Positions 8,107 to 11,061 of a DNA stretch of 11,061 nt are shown here, in pieces; within the stretch, counting starts at the first letter, position 1; every line of letters begins with the position of its first letter. The translations under genes and the position numbers were made by a program. Source of the DNA: Streptococcus sp. (GTDB taxonomy: Bacteria > Bacillota > Bacilli > Lactobacillales > Streptococcaceae). Below the pieces are notes generated by a model. The model did not search any database and had not been told where the DNA came from. It saw nothing but the letters and a program-made list of their open reading frames with translations. The DNA is taken from contig JAPJPE010000037.1 of the NCBI GenBank assembly GCA_030825825.1, positions 1 through 11,061 on the forward strand, given 5' to 3'.

Positions 8107-8252
8107 TATTTAGCCTTCTTTGCATCTTTAGCAGCTGTTTCTGCTTTCTTTTTTTCTTCGGGGAATTCAACTGTTTTTTCTAGATCTGGAAAACTTGCAA
8201 AGTTTTCAAACATTTTATCAAGATCATCTGTCTTAGAAAATTTAATAGCCAT
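8106..8252 (-). CDS. Small 48-residue protein, first gene of the permease operon
   Basis: The predicted protein begins MAIKFSKTDDLDKMFENF and ends in a Lys/Ala-rich tail (KKAETAAKDAKKAK). It has no signal peptide or membrane segment: an acidic/hydrophobic N-terminal half (residues about 8-30) is followed by a highly charged, probably helical or disordered C-terminus. It is supported as real by a perfect AAGGAGG (8266-8260) 7 nt before the ATG, an extended -10 TGTTATAAT just upstream, and a stop codon that shares its last A with the permease ATG, implying translational coupling. It resembles short streptococcal proteins that I recall being annotated as 'SPJ_0845 family', but that match is from memory and unverified. 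Function unknown; a regulatory or accessory subunit for the permease is possible. Confidence 0.82.
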   Translation of the reverse strand: MAIKFSKTDDLDKMFENFASFPDLEKTVEFPEEKKKAETAAKDAKKAK

Positions 8253-8259
8253 TTTTGGG

Positions 8260-8266
8260 CCTCCTT
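8260..8266 (-). promoter_or_regulatory. Strong ribosome binding site of the 48-codon gene
   Basis: The minus strand reads AAGGAGG, 7 nt before the ATG at 8252. It is the strongest such site in the window with a start codon behind it, and it decides that this short frame is translated. Confidence 0.85.
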
Positions 8267-8280
8267 TTTCGTTTTCTATC

Positions 8281-8289
8281 ATTATAACA
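8281..8289 (-). promoter_or_regulatory. Extended -10 promoter of the small-protein/permease operon
   Basis: The minus strand reads TGTTATAAT: a consensus -10 hexamer (8286-8281) with the TGn extension. No good -35 exists at 16-18 bp. Predicted start near 8274 gives a leader of about 22 nt containing only the ribosome site. Confidence 0.75.
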
Positions 8290-8391
8290 AAAAGGAAAGA
8301 TCAAGGGGGAAATAGAGCATAAAAGACAAGGAGGAAACTTCTACAAAACCCTAGCAAATAGGTGGCTAGAAGCCTTGGCTACGGTAAAATA

Positions 8392-8400
8392 TGCTATAAT
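8392..8400 (+). promoter_or_regulatory. Extended -10 promoter of tex
   Basis: TGCTATAAT: a consensus -10 (8395-8400) with the TGn extension. No proper -35 is present; the nearest TTGG-like hexamer (8375-8380) is only 14 bp away. Only 7 nt separate the -10 from the tex ATG at 8408, so the transcript should begin at or within a base or two of the start codon. Confidence 0.75.
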
Positions 8401-8407
8401 AGAAGCT

Positions 8408-10534
8408 ATGGATAAATATGAAAAAATAGCCCAAGAATTGGGTGTTAGCTTAAAACAAATCGATACCGTATTGAGTCTGACTGCAGAAGGCTCAACCATT
8501 CCCTTCATTGCTCGCTATCGAAAAGATATGACGGGAAATTTAGATGAAGTAGCGATCAAGGCTATTATTGATCGGGACAAATCCTTAACTGCTCTAGCTG
8601 AACGAAAGGAAACCGTCCTTGCTAAGATTGAGGAACAAGGCAAACTGACAGAGGCGCTCAAGCAGGCTATTGAGGCTGCTGAAAAATTAGCGGATGTCGA
8701 AGAGCTTTATCTACCTTATAAGGAAAAACGGCGGACCAAGGCAACGATTGCTCGAGAAGCAGGACTTTTCCCCTTGGCACGTCTCATTTTGCAAAATAGT
8801 CCAGACTTGGAAGCAGAGGCTCAGAAATTTACCTGTGAGGCCTTCCCAACTGAAACAGCGGCTTTAGCTGGTGCAGTGGATATTCTGGTAGAAGCTATTT
8901 CAGAGGATACCCAATTACGGGCCCTCACCTATCAAGAAATTCATGGTCATTCTCTCATGACGTCAACCTTGAAGGATGAAAGCTTAGATCCTAAGAGAAC
9001 CTTTGAAATCTACTATGATTTTTCTGAGAAGATCAAGAGTATGCAGGGCTACCGGACCTTAGCTCTCAATCGTGGGGAAAAATTAGGCGTTCTTAAAGTC
9101 GGATTCGAACACCATTTGGATCGGATCATTCGTATTTTTGAGGCTCGTTTTAAAACTAAAAATGCCTATGTCGATGAGGTTATTCAGCAAGCGGTTAAGA
9201 AAAAAATCGTACCTGCAATCGAACGTCGGATACGGACAGAATTGACAGAAGTGGCAGAAGACGGGGCCATTCAATTGTTCTCTGAAAATCTACGGAATCT
9301 ATTGCTTATCCCTCCATTAAAAGGGCGCGTGGTCCTTGGATTTGACCCAGCTTTTCGGACCGGTGCCAAATTAGCGGTTGTCGATGAGACAGGCAAAATG
9401 CTTGCAACCCAGGTTATCTATCCGGTTGCCCCTGCAAAACCAGCTCAGATCGAGCAGGCCAAGAAAGATTTGTCCTCCTTGATCAAGGAGTTTGACGTAG
9501 AGATTATTGCGATCGGTAATGGAACCGCTAGCCGTGAAAGTGAAGCCTTTGTCGCAGATGTACTCCATGACCATCCAGGGGTCCGCTATGTCATTGTCAA
9601 TGAAAGTGGAGCGTCTGTCTACTCAGCTAGTGAGTTGGCCCGTCATGAGTTCCCAGAATTAACCGTTGAAAAACGCTCGGCTATCTCCATTGCCCGCCGC
9701 CTGCAAGACCCATTGGCAGAATTGGTGAAAATCGATGCCAAGTCGATCGGTGTCGGCCAATACCAGCACGATGTCAATCAGAAAAAATTGACGGAAAGTT
9801 TGGATTTTGTCGTGGATACGGTCGTCAACCAAGTTGGAGTTAATATCAATACCGCTAGTCCCTCTCTCTTAGCGCATGTAGCAGGGCTTAATAAGACTAT
9901 CTCTGAAAATATTGTGAAATACCGGGAAGAAGAAGGAATGATTCTTTCACGCGCGCAGATTAAAAAAGTCCCTCGTCTCGGAGCCAAGGCTTTCGAGCAG
10001 GCGGCGGGATTCTTACGCATTCCTGAAAGTAAAAACATTTTGGACAATACTGGCGTCCACCCTGAAAGTTATAAGGAAGTTGAAAAACTTTTTGAACTCC
10101 TTGGGATTACCGAACTCGATGAATCTGCTCAAGAAAAATTAAAAGCTATCAAGATAGAGGAAATGTCGAGCCAGCTAGAACTGGGGCCGGAAACCCTGAA
10201 AGATATCATTGCTGATCTCCTAAAACCAGGTCGCGATTTGCGGGATTCCTTTGATGCACCAGTGCTCCGTCAGGATGTCTTGGATATTAAAGACCTCCAC
10301 ATTGGTCAAAAATTAGAAGGGGTTGTGCGCAATGTGGTTGATTTCGGAGCCTTTGTCGATATTGGCATTCACGAGGATGGCTTGATTCATATCTCCCATA
10401 TGAGCAAGCAATTTATCAAGCATCCAAGCCAAGTCGTCTCTGTAGCAGATGTAGTGACGGTCTGGGTGAAGAAGATCGACGTGGAACGTGAAAAAGTCAA
10501 CCTCAGTTTGGTAGCACCGAATGAATCTGACTGA
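8408..10534 (+). CDS. tex: Tex family RNA-binding transcriptional accessory protein
   Basis: Tex is a conserved cytoplasmic nucleic-acid-binding protein related to eukaryotic Spt6, linked to transcription and toxin-gene expression in other bacteria. From the ATG at 8408 it has 708 residues, normal for Gram-positive Tex. In order: an N-terminal helical/HTH region (1 to about 300, with IPFIARYRKD near 31), a YqgF/RNase H-like fold starting VVLGFDPAFRTG (G311, D313), a helix-hairpin-helix part with VGVNINTASPSLL (about 476-488), and a C-terminal S1 domain (about 632-703, GVVRNVVDFGAFVDIG). An in-frame TTG at 8375 would add 11 residues but lies upstream of the -10 element, so it would not be transcribed from this promoter. 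No Shine-Dalgarno sequence precedes 8408; see the leaderless finding. The 3' end overlaps the SprT-like gene by 14 bp. Confidence 0.96.
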   Translation: MDKYEKIAQELGVSLKQIDTVLSLTAEGSTIPFIARYRKDMTGNLDEVAIKAIIDRDKSLTALAERKETVLAKIEEQGKLTEALKQAIEAAEKLADVEELYLPYKEKRRTKATIAREAGLFPLARLILQNSPDLEAEAQKFTCEAFPTETAALAGAVDILVEAISEDTQLRALTYQEIHGHSLMTSTLKDESLDPKRTFEIYYDFSEKIKSMQGYRTLALNRGEKLGVLKVGFEHHLDRIIRIFEARFKTKNAYVDEVIQQAVKKKIVPAIERRIRTELTEVAEDGAIQLFSENLRNLLLIPPLKGRVVLGFDPAFRTGAKLAVVDETGKMLATQVIYPVAPAKPAQIEQAKKDLSSLIKEFDVEIIAIGNGTASRESEAFVADVLHDHPGVRYVIVNESGASVYSASELARHEFPELTVEKRSAISIARRLQDPLAELVKIDAKSIGVGQYQHDVNQKKLTESLDFVVDTVVNQVGVNINTASPSLLAHVAGLNKTISENIVKYREEEGMILSRAQIKKVPRLGAKAFEQAAGFLRIPESKNILDNTGVHPESYKEVEKLFELLGITELDESAQEKLKAIKIEEMSSQLELGPETLKDIIADLLKPGRDLRDSFDAPVLRQDVLDIKDLHIGQKLEGVVRNVVDFGAFVDIGIHEDGLIHISHMSKQFIKHPSQVVSVADVVTVWVKKIDVEREKVNLSLVAPNESD

Positions 10535-10973
10535 CTATGTACGCCAGGTATCTCTGGAAGATTTTGGGAGAGAATTTCGCCATCAAGCAGAGTGGAATGC
10601 GCGTCTTCAAACCACTGGAGGCCGTTTCTTTCCCAAGGATCGACACCTCGATTTTAACCCGAAAATATATCAAGCTTTCGGATTAGAGACCTTTCGGAAA
10701 ATCGTCCGCCATGAGCTCTGCCACTACCATCTTTACGACCAAGGAAAAGGCTATCGCCACAAAGATCCAGCCTTTAAACAGCTCCTTCAGCAAGTGGATG
10801 GACTTCGATTCACACCACCTCTACCAGAAAAATCGAGAAAAAAGCGAGTTTATCTCTACCGATGTTCTCATTGTAGACAAGAGTATAGGCGAAAGCGAAA
10901 AATCGATCTGAAGAAATATGCTTGCGGTCGCTGTCGCTGTCGTCTTCAATTCCTTGAAATGAGTCAGGAATGA
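10521..10973 (+). CDS. SprT-like zinc metalloprotein
   Basis: A 150-residue member of the SprT-like family, related to the metalloprotease domain of eukaryotic SPRTN. The zinc-protease motif HELCH is at 64-68 (H64, E65, H68), and a likely third ligand is H80 in GYRHKDPAFK. A C-terminal zinc ribbon is formed by C115-x2-C118 and C135-x2-C138 in an Arg/Lys-rich tail. It overlaps tex by 14 bp in another frame. The same tex/SprT-like adjacency exists in B. subtilis (ydcI-ydcK), so the two are likely co-transcribed. No good ribosome site precedes the ATG at 10521, consistent with coupling to tex. No intrinsic terminator follows. Protease activity is predicted from the motif; the bacterial function is not established. 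Confidence 0.9.
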   Translation: MNLTDYVRQVSLEDFGREFRHQAEWNARLQTTGGRFFPKDRHLDFNPKIYQAFGLETFRKIVRHELCHYHLYDQGKGYRHKDPAFKQLLQQVDGLRFTPPLPEKSRKKRVYLYRCSHCRQEYRRKRKIDLKKYACGRCRCRLQFLEMSQE

Positions 10974-10993
10974 GAATCGGTCTTTAGGCGGAT

Positions 10994-11038
10994 CTCTTTC
11001 TAGTTAGACTCTGCTAAAATAGGTCTAACTAGAAAGAG
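10994..11038. repeat. Perfect 16-bp inverted repeat around a promoter, operator-like
   Basis: The left arm 10994-11009 is the exact reverse complement of the right arm 11023-11038, with a 13-bp spacer. Each arm contains a smaller dyad TCTA-NN-TAGA (10999-11008 and 11024-11033), with centres 25 bp apart. The spacer holds an extended -10 (11012-11020). No T tract follows on either strand, so it is not a standard terminator. It fits a repressor-binding site for the next gene; in read-through RNA from tex it would instead form a hairpin covering the ribosome site. Confidence 0.85.
11012..11020 (+). promoter_or_regulatory. Extended -10 promoter of the gene at the right edge
   Basis: TGCTAAAAT, a TGn-extended -10 with one mismatch, sits in the spacer of the inverted repeat. 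Predicted start is near 11027, inside the right arm. No -35 consensus is seen. Confidence 0.6.
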
Positions 11039-11047
11039 GAAAATCAA

Positions 11048-11061
11048 ATGACATCATCATT
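11048..11061 (+). CDS. Start of an unidentified gene (truncated by window end)
   Basis: Only ATG and three further complete codons (M-T-S-S) are visible. The start is supported by AAAGAGG (11033-11039) 8 nt upstream and by the promoter at 11012-11020. Too little is present to name a product. The operator-like repeat in front suggests a dedicated regulator, perhaps an autoregulated gene. Confidence 0.55.

Noticed and set aside
8089..8322. 77-codon plus-strand frame opposite the small gene
   Set aside because: It is antisense to the 48-codon gene, which has strong translation signals; this frame has no Shine-Dalgarno site.
8375..8377. TTG as the tex start
   Set aside because: It lies upstream of the tex -10 element, has no ribosome site at the right distance, and the residues it adds do not fit the usual Tex N-terminus; ATG 8408 is preferred.
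10994..11038. Inverted repeat as terminator of the tex-sprT operon
   Set aside because: No T tract follows the right arm, and a promoter and ribosome site are embedded in the structure, so an operator or translational block fits better.

Overview
The window looks like a chromosomal segment of a Streptococcus. The order smc, two Cof-type HAD hydrolases, ftsY, with zwf convergent behind them, is an arrangement I know from Streptococcus pneumoniae and relatives. The AT-leaning codon use, strong AAGGAGG-type ribosome sites and extended -10 promoters also fit a low-GC Gram-positive. I see no phage gene, transposase, CRISPR array, tRNA or rRNA.

Region 1 (1-4690, plus strand) is the 3' part of a tightly packed operon. 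It holds the end of smc (chromosome condensation), two tandem HAD phosphatases, and ftsY (signal recognition particle receptor) with an unusually long acidic N-terminal domain. Genes overlap by 11 and 4 bp or abut directly, and a strong hairpin terminator follows ftsY.

Region 2 (4702-6240, minus strand) is zwf, glucose-6-phosphate dehydrogenase, as a single-gene unit. It has its own extended -10 promoter and a UUCG-loop terminator. It converges on ftsY, with two terminators in the 90-bp gap.

Region 3 (6318-8289, minus strand) is a three-gene operon: a 48-codon gene with a perfect Shine-Dalgarno site, a UPF0718/ArsP-type permease with Cys-x-Cys, and a TIGR03943/DUF1980 membrane-anchored partner. 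The genes are coupled by TAATG and ATGA overlaps and end at a hairpin terminator. The permease/partner pair resembles Bacillus subtilis YcgR/YcgQ; its substrate is unknown, and a metal or metalloid is an inference.

Region 4 (8392-10973, plus strand) is tex, an RNA-binding transcription accessory protein, followed by an overlapping SprT-like zinc metalloprotein gene. The tex promoter lies so close to the ATG that the mRNA is probably leaderless.

Region 5 (10974-11061) is a regulatory segment. A perfect 16-bp inverted repeat brackets an extended -10 element, just before the start of a gene that leaves the window after four complete codons.

Most of the window is housekeeping DNA. The less ordinary parts are the probable leaderless tex transcript, the uncharacterised small-protein/permease/DUF1980 operon, and the operator-like inverted repeat at the right edge. 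I do not see a clearly new system beyond these.
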